Positions 1-12,160 of a stretch of DNA of 64,000 nt are shown here, in pieces. The notes beneath the pieces were generated by a model, which was given only the letters and a program-made list of their open reading frames with translations, was not told where the DNA came from and ran no database searches. Each line of letters begins with the position of its first letter. Positions within the stretch are counted from its first letter, which is position 1. Where the stretch lies: NCBI GenBank assembly GCA_030159075.1, contig BROG01000266.1, positions 209,501 through 273,500 of the forward strand. Direction: 5' to 3'. Source of the stretch: Atrina japonica. Lineage: Eukaryota; Mollusca; Bivalvia; Pterioida; Pinnidae. The translations under genes and the position numbers were made by a program.

Positions 1-160
1 GAGACCACTGTCGTAAAAGATCACCTGTCTTGGGAGTCACATTCTTAAAATCACTTGGTTCAATAATCCTTTAAATATAACCTCTTTTGAGAGACCACCT
101 GTCTTGAAAGACCACATTTCAGTGACGGAAAAGGTGGTCTCTCAAGACAGGTTCCACTGT
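1..160. mobile_element. family A MITE, left end cut by window start
   Basis: Repeats of GAGACCACCTGTCTTGA-type words end in CTCAAGACAGGTTCCACTGT, the right terminal inverted repeat of a family also seen at 6939, 19776, 35347, 39435 and 49121. The left terminus lies outside the window. Confidence 0.7.
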
Positions 161-1633
161 CTAAAACAAATGGTATCAAGTTGAGGATTTGACAAGAAAA
201 TTGACTTTGAACTTTCTGTGTCATAAGCAATGTGACATGGGAAATGAAAGTATATTGATGTGTGAAATATAATTTTGACATCTGTGTTGGGTCTCCAGAC
301 AAACGATAACTTAAATGAATAAGCATGTAAAAGAGGTGTCATTTGGGAAAAGCAGTCAAACGACAAAATTAGAGAAATTCTTTAGAAGTGATATAGGAAA
401 GACAGAAGATTAAAACAATCAGAAGAAAAATTGAATACTAATGATGTAGAATAGAAATCTTATTTAGACGTTTGTTTTGAAACATATTATGTGTAGATTG
501 GAAACGAAGTTATCATTTTAGCTCATACTTATTGGTCTCTGTGGATATTAACATCATTGATGTACTTGTTGGGAAATGACTTGTTAACATGCTCGTGATA
601 GAAATGCATAAAGAGTTCTCATAAAGTAATAAATGTACGTGTTCTTGGGTCAAGAATGGTCAAAATTTTCACTCATCCTACAGGACATGTAGTCTGAAAA
701 TCTGTTTGTCTGAATAGAAATATCACTCCTCTGAAAACTGAATGCATCTTGCGTTGTATATATAAACAGTAAATGTATAATACGGTATGTCTATTCTGAA
801 TTGCAGTGGGACAAATTGAAATAATCAAAATAGACAGAGTTTGGATTATAGAAAATGTTTGGTTGAACAGAATAAGTTTGAAAATCTTGTCTGTGTAATC
901 CCCCAGACACATCATACTAGAAGAAATAGACTTGCTGTTGTCTTCCAATTTTACACATGGCCTGGCTAAATCGTGGCTGGACTTTGTTAGAAAGATATGT
1001 AGAGGAATTTGATTACATTATTGTCAGATATTTATGTAATTTTGCTGTTTTATTGTGAGAAGAAACCAGATTTTGAGTTTTATGTTTGTTGTAAATGTTT
1101 CTATTGAAAATAATATATATCAGATAGACTTGTATACATGTACATAACCACTAAATTGATATCTCACTACATGTATGTAATTTTTGGCAGTAATGTATTC
1201 TTACGAGTTATTTACAACTAGAAATGAAATAGGTTTTAGGCCGCCAGTAAATATCATTTGTTTTAAGTGTCCTGATGATCAGAAAGCTATAGTGGGTTGA
1301 AAAATGAAAATTTGTTCTTACTAAGTTTTTTCTTCTTTCTTTAGACAGTTTATAGATATACATTGTATCACTTAAAATAAGGATAAGCAAAGCTGTTTTA
1401 GATGAAATATTAAGTTTGGAGCTTTTCTGCAAAATATATGTTGGGGGTTACAAAATTAAAGTACTGAATAAAAGAACTTGTAATGCAATTTGACACAAAT
1501 TCAGATTAATATTCCTTATTGTTTCACCAGTCCCATTATGGTATTTTCCCGAAAATGGTAAAACCAAAAAAAAAACAAAAAAAACCCCCCCAAAAACCAA
1601 CAAAAACAAACACACAAAAAAAATGTTTAAATC
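161..1633. other. no recognisable feature
   Basis: AT-rich intronic DNA without a convincing ORF. An A-rich/C-rich tract lies at about 1565-1620. Confidence 0.5.
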
Positions 1634-1816
1634 TACAGTAAAACCAGCTACAGCAGTCACCTCTATATAAGGATTTCCTGTCTATAAAGCCCAGTTTTGA
1701 AATGTACCATGGCTGCATACTTCAACTAAATTGAACCTGTGTATAAGGGTCACCTGCACATAAAGGCTAATATTTTCTGGTCCCTTGGGTGACCCCTATA
1801 TACAGGTTTTACTGTA
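1634..1816. mobile_element. family B MITE
   Basis: Starts TACAGTAAAACC and ends GGTTTTACTGTA, an inverted pair. The interior carries CTCTATATAAGGA and a GGTCCCTTGGGTGACC motif shared with the copies at 35050, 39268, 43489 and 61513. Non-autonomous, no ORF. A CAGT terminus next to TA suggests a Tc1/mariner-type element. Confidence 0.7.
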
Positions 1817-2419
1817 CTTCTGTTGATAGTTTTTGGTTTGTTGATTTTTATTAATGAGAACTTGGATGACTTGGATTCTGGTAAACATTTAGCTATATTT
1901 GCCAACAACACACCCCCAGGAAAGATAATATCAAAAAACAACCCCTATACCAATATACAATACAAACAAAACACACATATATATAATGCTACCATCACTG
2001 TCTTATTATCTGAATATTGATTTGAATGCATTTTTGAATCAATTGCAGAACTTTTGCCTTCAAAAACATTAATAATCGCTTCTGCATTGTGAAAGTGATT
2101 TCCTATCGTAAGCAATTAAATAAAGATGACAATGATGTTGTTTTCAACTGCTCCGTGTCCTTTAGAAATGGATTAAAGAATTGCTTCTGTCAACCAACTG
2201 GGTAATATGCTGAAAATATGAAAAAAGCTAGGACTAAATTCTAAGCTGAAATTTGTGTATGTTTTTAAAGTTGTTAGATTTTTGTAAGTTTACGGAGGAA
2301 GGAGATTTTCATTATGTAATGCCGGTAAATCTGAATAGAAGATAAAAAAATATGATAAAATTATAAAAAATATCCAAACTTTTAGAAATGTAAATTGAAT
2401 AAAAACTTGAAAATTCCAA
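1817..2419. other. no recognisable feature
   Basis: AT-rich sequence with only short chance ORFs. Confidence 0.5.
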
Positions 2420-2895
2420 AAACTGATCACTTCATGAAAACTGATTACTAAATGAAAACTGATGCTTTCATGAAAACTGATCACTTCATGAAAACCGTTT
2501 ACTTAATGAAAACCTATCACTTCCTAAAAACTGATCACTTCATGAAAACCGATCATGATAACTTCATGAAAACCGATCATGATCACTTCATGAAAACTGA
2601 TCACTTCATGAAAACCGATCATGATCACTTCATGAAAACTGATTACTTAATGAAAACTGATCACTTCATGAAAACTGATTACTTAATGAAAACTGATCAC
2701 TTCATGAAAACCGATCACTTCATGAAAACTGATTACTTCATGAAAACTGATCACTTCATGAAAACTTATTACGGTACTTCATGAAAACTGATCACTTCCT
2801 GAAAACTGATCACTTCATGAAAACTGATTACTTAATGAAAACTGATCACTTCATGAAAACTGATCACTTCATGAAAACCGATCACTTCATGAAAT
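2420..2895. repeat. 18/24-bp minisatellite
   Basis: About 25 units of ACTGATCACTTCATGAAA (18 bp). Some are lengthened to 24 bp by an extra GATCAT, giving GATCATGATC palindromes. Units differ by T/C and A/C changes (TTACTTAATG against TCACTTCATG). Unit lengths divisible by 3 give a spurious KTDHFM-repeat ORF. Confidence 0.9.
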
Positions 2896-3045
2896 GATCA
2901 TGTTAACAAAATCTGGGATTTTTTCCTTGTATTTTCAAGTACAGAGTTATTTATGAATATTAGACCTTCTAAATTCTTAACACTGGACAGATTTTCATGA
3001 TGAAAACACAGTTACATGTATATACTTAAATAACTTCCAACTACT

Positions 3046-3448
3046 GGGCCCGAAGTCACCAACTTTACTCAGTACTCAAGCTCAACTAACTTTTCTTGAT
3101 TTTAAGGTAAATACATGCACAATTTATTCTGTAACTGGACATATTTGTATATTGACAACATGAAATTGTAAATATTGATCAAAATTATTGCACATTTGAA
3201 GAAAACTTCAGAAATATTTAAAAATTGTTTTTGAGTACGTACTCAAAGTTTGAGTACTGTACTCAATATGTTTATTCATGTTTACAGGAAAATCATGTGT
3301 GTTTTAAAAATTTATATGTGGATGACGAAAAATGCATATATGTTTCCTAATCACTCAAAACCAAAAGTTTTAGAAATGATTATATAGTCAAAATAATGAA
3401 ATAAAAGTTGAGCTTGAGTATTGGAGTAAATTTGGTGACTTCGGGCCC
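3046..3448. mobile_element. 403-bp MITE with GGGCCCGAAGTCACCAA terminal inverted repeats
   Basis: The left end GGGCCCGAAGTCACCAA followed by TTTACTC...ACTCAAGCTCAACT is mirrored at the right end by AGTTGAGCTTGAGTA...TTTGGTGACTTCGGGCCC. The interior is AT-rich and includes an inverted GAGTAC...GTACTC motif; it has no ORF. A fragment related to its right end lies at 12768-12830. The superfamily and the target duplication are unclear. Confidence 0.8.
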
Positions 3449-3810
3449 TGACCTTATAAATTACCTGTGTAAGAAACATTGGGTTTGGACTCTCATGATC
3501 GTGTCAAACCTGTACCTCGCTTCAATCACAATTTCTCCAGATTACATCAATACATGTATGTAGACCTGTAGGAAACCCTTTTCCTCCAATAACTTTTTTC
3601 GCCAACAACTGGCTTGATGCAACTTCATGTACAAACATTTTCATTAAAGTAATAGTGCAGGCTCAAACAATGAATTTAGACCAATGAAAATGCTTGGAGT
3701 GTGTTAACCAAGTGTGGTTGGCACGAAAACTTTAACAAGTGTGTTTCTGTTTAATCAGCTGATTTTTCATGGTTTAATCATACATGTTATGGTAGAAATG
3801 TACTCTGGAC
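3449..3810. other. no recognisable feature
   Basis: AT-rich DNA with no coding or repeat signal seen. Confidence 0.5.
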
Positions 3811-4418
3811 ATAATGTATCTGAGTAGCGCAGTGGTTTGCACACTAGCTTCTCGCCAGGGTGACCCTTATTTGATCTTCGAATTGGACCGGGAAGTGAGA
3901 TGTTATGGTGGTCGCCAACTCAGACACGAGGGTTTACTATGGGCACTGCAGTTTCCTCCCACAGCAAGCACCACTGCCTCACGCCAACATCAGAGCCAAC
4001 AAGAGATTGATATAAGTTGTTAAAACTTCTTATTTGCTTGCTTTGGCTTGATTTTACCAATGGTCTGACTACTTAAAGCCCTTGGCACTCATCCCTGTAA
4101 GGCAGGGAGAGAGAGGTTTAGTTTTTGTGTTTATGTCCTTACTTGAGTGGTGCATATTTCCAATGACTTTTTAATGCCACTACACTTGTACAATCTGACG
4201 AAGGTAATCAAACTGCCCATCCTAGACCATTTACCCCCTATCTAGGCATAGAACTGTGCGGACAGGTGAGGAAAACTCACCTCTAAAAATCTGGCAGGAT
4301 CGGGGATTGAACCAGGGACCTTCATGTTGAAGATCTGGCACTCTACCAACTGATCTACTCTGTCTGCTTTGTAAAAACTTGTATGCTAATTGTTGTAAAA
4401 TAAATAAAGTTTATTTAT
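3811..4418 (+). mobile_element. SINE family J, interrupted by SINE I
   Basis: The tRNA-like head (TGAGTAGCGCAGTGGTTTGC, GATCTTCGAATTGG) is followed by a body with TTTCCTCCCACAGCAAGCAC and CGCCAACATCAGAGCCAA. The same body occurs at 47495-47625 and inverted at 55616-55870. The expected AATAAATAAAGTTTA tail is displaced to about 4400-4415 because another SINE is inserted at 4029-4373. It contains no protein-coding gene. Confidence 0.7.
4029..4373 (-). mobile_element. SINE family I, nested in SINE J
   Basis: On the minus strand a tRNA-like head (GTAGATCAGTTGGTAGAGTG, GGTTCAATCCCCGATCC) is followed by a unique body and an AAGCAAGCAAATAAG tail. Direct repeats AAAACTT at 4022-4028 and 4374-4380 flank it as a target-site duplication. 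Confidence 0.75.
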
Positions 4419-5086
4419 TACTAGATATAGTACATGTATATTTATGACTTACAAATGTATATTAGCCATCCTTGTTATTCAAATGGACATAATTGTCATT
4501 GTTAAGTGGATATAAAATTTGATAGGGGTGACCGGAGGCAAATATATAACTTGGACATGTCTGATGCAATAATAAATTTTTAATTAGCCGCTGTCTGTAG
4601 AACTATTATATCATTGGTGTCCATATCCAGGTAATGGTGGGTATTCCAAAGTAATTATAGTTGTCACTATGACTAATATTTACAACTACCCACAATTTAT
4701 TACTTAAATATGATGCCGAATAACACAGTAATTAAACTTTACAGTCAGTGGTTCATTTAATATGTTGGATTGAATTTTTTCACATTCCACTTGTGTGATT
4801 CGCATTTCATTAAAACAAACATTTGTGACAAATTGTAATCTTAGTCAATCGAACTAAAATAAGTTTAATTGATTAGCTTAACCTTAATTCCTGCAAAGTT
4901 GCAGAATTTAATTGGTATTGGGGAAATTCTGATTGGCTGTTACGTAACTTCTATGGTAAAACTGAATCAATCAAAAATTTAATGATGAAGTTGTATTAAT
5001 AGCAAACAGTCTTGATCAGACTGATGAAATTGGATTGTTGTTTGTTTCTCATGGTCATGTGATATCAGATTAATGTGTACATCAGA
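4419..5086. other. no recognisable feature
   Basis: AT-rich intronic DNA. Confidence 0.5.
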
Positions 5087-5325
5087 TGTAATATCATGCT
5101 TTAAAACATCAATCAACTTAAGTTGGCGAGATTCGCAGACATTGTGGATTTGAACCCTTAAAGCCTTACGTGGGAAAGTTTGCCAGTTTACTTGCGGAAG
5201 GCCTGTGGTCTCTTCTGAGTACATAGTAACCAGGTTTTCTCCTTCACCATGGTAAACTGGCCGTTACCACATGACCCAAAAATTGTTGAGTGTACCGTTA
5301 ACTTCAATAAAACAAGCAAAAAAAT
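5087..5325 (+). mobile_element. SINE family G, diverged copy
   Basis: A decayed head (ATCATGCTTTAAAACATCAAT, GATTTGAACCCTTAAAG) precedes the family body GGGAAAGTTTGCCAGTTTAC, GGTCTCTTCTGAGTACAT, AACCAGGTTTTCTCCT and a final AAAATTGTTGA...AACAAGCAAA. The full-length relative is at 54811. Confidence 0.7.
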
Positions 5326-5385
5326 CTAGTTACAAATTTTCTTTATTGATGGGTCAGCTTTAACTTGATCAGGCAGTGATTTCAT

Positions 5386-5593
5386 ATACTGACAAATATA
5401 TATATATATATATATTATATAATAATTATATTATAATAATATATTAATATAATTAATAATATAATATTAATAAACTTATGATTATTTATATAATAATTAT
5501 TTATATTTATTTAATATAATAGATATAATTAAATTATTTATATATATATATAAATATACAATATTACTATAAATATTATAATAATTATATTTA

Positions 5594-5631
<38 letters not shown>

Positions 5632-5935
5632 GTTTCTTTCTGCCTCTATTTAAGATTTTTAATTTTATAATATATATTATATATAATATAAATTTAATTA
5701 TTATTTTTTTTATTATAATAGTTATATAATATAAAACCATATATAAATATATAATATTATATATTATAATAATATTAATAATCTATAATAAAATATAATT
5801 TATATCATATTATATAATATATATAATATATTTAATATAATAAAATATAATATATTTAATTTAATTATTAATAAATTATTAGACATATTAAATATATATA
5901 ATTGTTGATATTATAACCAACACACCACACACAAT
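5386..5935. repeat. AT-rich low-complexity block with (CA)n
   Basis: Nearly pure A/T with many TATATA and ATAAT runs. It is broken by a short (AC)n tract near 5610-5632. Confidence 0.85.
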
Positions 5936-6938
5936 GCTAAATTTTTTTGTTTTTTTTTTTTTACGCGGATTTTGCTTTACTGTAGATATCATCTCTTTTT
6001 ATTTCTGATGTCGAGAGATTGATGTATTTCATAAATTGATGGACATGTAAGTAAATACGTATAAATTGTCAAACCTTTATATTTCCATCCATACTTCATT
6101 ACTTTTCCCAGGTAAATAACTGTGAACTCAGTTTAGCACATCCAGACCTATCCACCCCCTCATATAGTAAAACAATAGACTCTTCATTTCAACACAGATA
6201 CATGTATAATTTAGTCTATCTCTGACTTTAGGGATGATCAGAATGCAGGTGATAAGATGTTTGATGCTTTCTTGCAGTTTAAATGTCAGAGAATATGTTG
6301 GTCTTGACTGTCTGTGGAGGAGGGATGGGGGTCATCATGAGACTAAAAAGGTCAGATGAAAATCGCCAATACATGTACAAAATATATACTATAAACCTTA
6401 TTGATAGATAATTAATAGGCTGTTTTTTCTTGCTTTTTGTCTTTCTCTGTCTTAGTTTCTATAGAAACAGATTATCGGGAATCTTTTCGAAACTTTGATT
6501 TTTTATAAATATAATCTGTGAAATCAATCACTTTCATTTTCAGTTACATTGTACAATGTACCCATTGCTCCATTTTCTAATGCCACAGAAGAAAGATTTA
6601 CTTTGATTACAGCCCTTAATGGAAATTAGGTTTTCATCATCAATTTTGCTATCACTTAATGAAGCAAAATTTTTTCTTTTTACTGTCCAAAAGCATTACA
6701 CAGGAAGCGATATGACAGCGTAACGCTGTGGTATCAATAACAGAAAGCTTGTTGTTAGTCATTCATACGTAGGTAGACTATATAAAAAGGTTTGTTGAAA
6801 GTGACAATTAGTTCAGGTGAAATACACAGACTGTATCTAGGTGATGAAACAGCACATTTAAAAACCTGGTAAATTCTAAGAATTGCTAATTCAGCATTTT
6901 TAAGGACATCAGTCTTTGACATTGATATGAAAAACATG
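5936..6938. other. no recognisable feature
   Basis: AT-rich intronic DNA with no coding signal seen. Confidence 0.5.
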
Positions 6939-7101
6939 TACACTGGAAACTGTCTTGAAAGACACCTGTCTTTAGAGACCACATTCTGAAAACCACTTAG
7001 TTTGGAAAACTTTAGATTAACCTTTCATGAGAGACCACCTGTCTTTAGAGACCACATTTTAGTGGCAGAAGGGATGGTCTCTCAAGACAGGTTCCACTGT
7101 A
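6939..7101. mobile_element. family A MITE
   Basis: Begins TACACTGGAAACTGTCTTGA and ends CTCAAGACAGGTTCCACTGTA. The interior repeats GAGACCACCTGTCTTTAGAG. No ORF. A 35-bp minisatellite starts a few bases after its right end. Confidence 0.8.
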
Positions 7102-8485
7102 GTTAATAGAATCTTACATGGGTGTGTGGAGTGGACAAGGGTTTAATCTTATATGGGTGTGTGGAGTGGACAAGGATTCAATCTTACATTGGGTGTGTGG
7201 AGTGGACAAGGGTTTAATCTTATATGGATGTGAGAAGTGGACAAGGGTTCAATCTTACATGTGTGTGTGAAGTGGACAAGGGTTTAATCTTATGGATGTG
7301 TGAGGTGGACAAGGGTTAATTCTTACATTTGTGTGTGGAGTGGACAAGGGTTTAATCTTATATGGATGTGAGAAGTGGACAAGGGTTCAATCTTACATGG
7401 GTGTGTGGAGTGGACAAGGGTTTAATCTTATATGGATGTGAGAAGTGGACAAGGGTTCAATCTTACATTGGTGTGTGGAGTGGACAAGCATTCAATCTTA
7501 CATTGGTTGTGTGGCGTGCACAAGGATTCAATCTTACATTGGTTGTGTGGAGTGGACAAGGGTTCAATCTTACATGGGTGTGTGGAGTGGACAAGGATTC
7601 AATCTTACATGGGCGTGTGGAGTGGACAAGGGTTCAATCTTACATGGCTGTGTAGAGTGGACAAGGGTTTAATCTTATATGGATGTGTGAAGTGGAGAAG
7701 GATTCAATTTTATATGGATGTGTGAAGTGGACAAGGATTCAATCTTACATGGATGTGTGGAGTGGACAAGGGTTTAATCTTATATGGATGTGTGAAGTGG
7801 AGAAGGATTCAATTTTATATGGATGTGTGAAGTGGACAAGGATTCAATCTTACATGGATGTGTGGAGTGGACAAGGGTTTAATTTTACATAGGTGTGTGG
7901 AGTGTACATGGATTATCTTACATTGGTGTGTGGAGTGGATAAGGGTTTAATCTTACATGGATGTGTGAAGTGGACAAGGGTTAAATCTTACATGGGTGTG
8001 TGGAGTTGACAAGGATTATCTTACATGGGTGTGTGGAGTGGACAAGGGTTCAATCTTACATGGGTGTGTGGAGTGGACAAGGGTTTAATCTTACATGGGT
8101 GTGTGGAGTGGACAAGGATTCAATCTTACATGGCTGTGTGGAGTGGACAAGGGTTCAATGTTACATGGTTGTGTGGAGTGGACAAGGATTCAATGTTACA
8201 TGGGTGTGTGGAGTGGACAAGGGTTCAATGTTACATGGGTGTGTGGAGTGGACAAGGATTCAATGTTACATGGGTGTGTGGAGTGGACAAGGGTTCAATG
8301 TTACATGGTTGTGTGGAGTGGACAAGGATTCAATGGTACATGGTTGTGTGAAGTGGACAAGGGTTCAATCTTACATGGGTGTGTGGAGTGGACAAGGGTT
8401 CAATCTTACATGAGTTTATGGAGTGGACGATGATTCAATCTTACATGGGTGTGTGGAGTGGATAAGGGTTCAATCTTCACTGGAA
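7102..8485. repeat. 35-bp minisatellite, about 39 units
   Basis: The unit is TGGGTGTGTGGAGTGGACAA followed by GGGTTCAATCTTACA. Variation lies mainly at GGG/GGA, TTT/TTC, ATCTTA/ATGTTA and TGGGTG/TGGATG. Subtypes cluster: TATATGGATGTGAGAAG early, CAATGTTACATGG at 8150-8340. A few units are deleted (near 7290 and 7910). Long chance ORFs arise from the repeats. Confidence 0.95.
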
Positions 8486-9512
8486 TTGAAAGAATTTGGT
8501 CGTGTAATACAGTGGTTTCTTATGATTCATGGTACCAGGTTTTACTTTGCCATTTTAAAAGGTTTTTGGCTGGAACACTATACAATAATCTTGAGATTTA
8601 TAATACATTCTGTAGTTTCACATACCTAAAGAGGTGGTTCAGCTATATATCATACTGTCAGAAGTCATTATGTTAGCTTTTATTCCATGTGGTCCAATTT
8701 CCGAAGACATTTTATTTTGTGAAGCTGCTCCTGTTATTGGCTGTGTTTGTTATTAAATGGATCTTTAGCAATGTCATGGGGAAATGTCTTCATCGAATTT
8801 TGATTGTAATGTTGCTGTTCGAAAAGAGTTGAAAGAAAATCAATTTTTATCGCACACTGTCAAACAGGCTGGAAAACAAGTTGTTTGTTTCCTTTTTTTT
8901 CATCACATTTTCTGCCACTGGTGTACACAATCAGATTACGGCAATTGGGTAATCTGTTTATGGTTACAATTATGATTTAAACTTGGATTTTTTTTTTTGT
9001 GTGGAAACGATTTCTAACAATCCCCATTGATAAAAATGTGTTGCCATGGAAATTGACTATAACCACCATAGTTGAACGAATGTAGTTTAATTTAGGTTAC
9101 ATATTGAGACACAAACAGAAATGGAGATATATATACATGTATATTCTATGCATGTACACTGGTGACGTGTACATTTAGTTGACCTTCAATGGTGGCCAAA
9201 CTCTCATACATTTATCTCTGCACAACTAAAGCCAGGTCACAAAACCAAAGTCATAGATGTATATAAGATCGTACAGTAACCCATGTGTGACTTCTTCACC
9301 CATCATAACTATCACGTCCAACCAAGTTTGATTTTGTGAGTGTTTTGGATAATCTGTTATGAGATTCATCTGTCATTATAATGGTTACAGCTTAGATTTG
9401 ATGTTTCTGACAAGGTTTTGGTTCTATCAGATGGAAGAATGTTCACATTGATTACTTGATAATCTTGTGTGGCCATAAAATGCTTGTTATCAGTCTTTTG
9501 GAGATGATACCT
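8486..9512. other. no recognisable feature
   Basis: AT-rich DNA. No repeat or coding signal was identified. Confidence 0.5.
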
Positions 9513-9603
9513 TTAACTCACTCACCCTGAAAGACACATTTAGACTGGTCTAAGTCATTGATTTACAGAAGAGTCCATTGTTTTGCAGGGGTTGATGAGT
9601 TAA
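9513..9603 (-). mobile_element. family C short element (about 90 bp)
   Basis: Starts TTAACTCACTCACC and ends GGGGTTGATGAGTTAA, an imperfect inverted pair, with internal GTCATTGATTTACAGAAGAG. About ten copies occur in this window. Too short to code; probably a very small MITE. Confidence 0.7.
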
Positions 9604-10169
9604 CATGTAAACAGAGTCTAATTTAGGATGTTTTCCTGGTGAATTAGGGGTTGATTTGGTTATTTTGTTTATCTTTTGTTGTTGTATTTTGTTATGGAGA
9701 CTGAGAAGGTCAGTTTTGAGTTTGTTTTGTGTTGAGATTATTAGTTATTTAAGTATAGGTCTACCCAGATGAACTGGCTTGTTGATAAACTGAATCATAA
9801 CGGAGGTGACAAAGTTGTTTTTGGCACAAACATACTATATAGTTGTTTGATATCACTAGGATAAAATTTTGCATTTTTCTGAATGGAACTTATTCACGAG
9901 TATTAAATTTTGCGCAATATTGGTTATGAGATGTCTTTCTGATATTTCATAAATTTAAGGTATTTTATTTATGGGTATTTAAGTATGCAGAATTTTCATT
10001 GACCGTGAATATATATTGAAATTAAATCCCCCGTGAATAAAAGCAACTATTTACGATTAGAGGTACAGTAATACATATGTCCTTGGAGTCACATTTTACC
10101 TGTATATTGCTATATTTGGTACATATTGTTTTGGACAGAATGATTTGTTATTAGATCAGGAAGTCTCTG
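9604..10169. other. no gene; AT-rich relic sequence
   Basis: Sequence at 9885-10085 with CCGTGAAT/TACAGTA words resembles relics near 24110 and 62100. Otherwise nothing. Confidence 0.4.
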
Positions 10170-10345
10170 GCCTCTGGTCAGTCTGGCTTTGAGGCCCACT
10201 AGAACCTAATTTGATCTTGTGAGAAAGTTTGCTACTTTACTTGTGGAAGTTTAGCGGTCTCTTCTTGAGAACATTGTTACGAAGTGCTCCCTTCCATTAT
10301 CAAAAATTGGCCACCACCATGACTGAAAAATTGTTGACTACTATT
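10170..10345 (+). mobile_element. SINE family G, 5' truncated
   Basis: Shows GAGGCCCACTAGAACCTAAT, GTGAGAAAGTTTGCTACTTT, GTGGAAGTTTAGCGGTCTC and GCCACCACCATGACTGAAAA, matching the family body. The 3' end runs straight into a family C element. Confidence 0.7.
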
Positions 10346-10435
10346 TTAACCCATCTACCCTCGAAAATAATGGACTCTACTGAAAATCAATGACGCAATC
10401 CAGTCCAAATGTGTCTTTAGGGGTGAATGAGTTAA
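10346..10435 (+). mobile_element. family C short element
   Basis: TTAACCCATCTACCC at the left, AATGTGTCTTTAGGGGTGAA and GAGTTAA at the right. It abuts, or is inserted into, the SINE G tail. Confidence 0.7.
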
Positions 10436-10815
10436 ACACTATCCAAAACAGCAACCCCAAAAATAGCAACAAATTAAACACCTTCCGATATTAACTTCTA
10501 TTCAGACAATAAGATATTTATAATATGTTATTTCACCTTGAGAAAATCATTTTCTGATATTAATGGGAAACATGACATTTTTAGTCATTTTATATCTATT
10601 TCATTGCTTTGAAACATTGTCATTTTATGTACGTTTTATTGCATTGAAACATGAAAAATATATTTTTGGGATGTAGATTATAAATAACTGAGACACATTT
10701 CAGTCTAATTATAATCTTTAGAAATCAGCTCAGTTGGTGATTTGATTTGGTCTACATGTATATTTAGCACATGATAAGATCATTTGTGGGTGATATTGTC
10801 GTGAATGTAAATTAT
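10436..10815. other. no recognisable feature
   Basis: AT-rich intronic DNA. Confidence 0.5.
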
Positions 10816-11340
10816 TGCCGTCTGCAGTACCAAGGTCAGTATCACCATCTATAGAATCAATTATGTTCACTGTCCCTGAAACTAAGTTCAGGAACTTCAA
10901 GTGCACAATCAAGGACAGAAGCACTGGTTCAACGTGTTCAGGATCACTAGTCCAAATTCAGGGTTACTGCGTACAAAAACATAGGGTCATGGCTTTCAGA
11001 ACCAAGGTCAGGATTGCTAGTTCAAGGTCAGAGTCACTGATTACAAAACCAATATCAGGATTGCTGGTCCAATGTCAGGAGAACTGGTTTACAAAGCAAG
11101 GCCAAGAATAAATTCTGTTCAGGATCACTGCTAACAAAACCAAGGTCAAGGTCACTGCCTACATGTTAAGGTCTAGATTACGGCCTAAAATCTTAGGCAA
11201 GGGTCACTGCTTACAAAACCATGGGAAGAATCAGTGCCTACATGTTAAGGACTGAGTCATTGCCTAAATAACAAATGTCACAATCACTGATCATTAAACC
11301 CAGATCAAGGTCGCTATCTGTAAAACTAAGGTACATGTAC
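10816..11340. repeat. decayed tandem repeat rich in CAAGGTCAGGATCACTG words
   Basis: Variants of ACCAAGGTCAGGATCACTG and GCTTACAAAACC recur every roughly 25-45 bp with heavy divergence and indels. This looks like an old minisatellite. Its higher GC gives a chance ORF. Confidence 0.65.
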
Positions 11341-11507
11341 ATGTATTATTAAAATGAACATTTAAAATCAGGACATGAAATTCACAGCTTGTAATTACAT
11401 TTCTGAAAACTTGTATCTGTTAAATATTAGAATATTGGAGTTGTTGTTTCTGTACCAGCATCTGATTTCATCTCATAATAAACTTCAAAATCAAATTTAA
11501 AAATTTT

Positions 11508-11705
11508 AACCTCATCAACCCGTGAGGTCACATTTAGACTCATCCAAATCAATAGATAGCATGGTCTACAGTCATAATTCAGGGGTGAACAAGTTCATAT
11601 TGCATCATTTTCATGTTAAATTTTGAAGATTTAAAATCATACACTCCCAGATTCTGACAATGAACTTTACCATTCTTTGAAATGGGATAGTTCAAGTGTT
11701 GCTAC
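11508..11705 (-). mobile_element. family D element
   Basis: Contains, on the minus strand, CCATTTCAAAGAATGGTAAA, TCTGA/CTGTCAGAAT words and CCCCTGAATTATGACTGTAG, shared with 13665 and 48795. Ends resemble family C (CCTCATCAACCC). Confidence 0.6.
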
Positions 11706-12160
11706 AGGAGTCAATGTGTCAAAGCAAAATATTTATACAATACATTCCTTCATATGTTATATGTATGGTTTGATAAGTTTGATAGTTCTATTTTAATGCA
11801 AAAATTACAATATGTTGATCTCTTATTCATCTTTTGCCAAATTAGAATGTTGATTAAAATCAGAGAGTTTTGTAGAACTAGAATAAAATCTATGGCCAGG
11901 TGTTGGGTGTTTACAGGAAATATTTGATTAGACATCATTCATGCTTACCAAGGTCAGGGTTGTATCAGGATTTTCTAGCATTGCACACTGTATGAATGGT
12001 ATTTGGAAATGTATCTGGTTAAGGTTTCAGGGCACAGATTGGTTGCCAGAATCAGCAAATTCTCCAGCACAACTCATTTTTTATGATTTTGAAGTGAAAA
12101 CACAGAATTTATGCTACAACTAGACACTTCCGCATATTTAGTACATGTAACTGTAAATAA
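11706..12160. other. no recognisable feature
   Basis: AT-rich DNA before the 50-bp array. Confidence 0.5.

Noticed and set aside
2452..2784. KTDHFM-repeat protein
   Set aside because: Purely the product of an 18/24-bp minisatellite.
10815..11111. 98-codon ORF at the CAAGGTCAGG repeats
   Set aside because: It follows a decayed tandem repeat and has no protein-like pattern beyond it.
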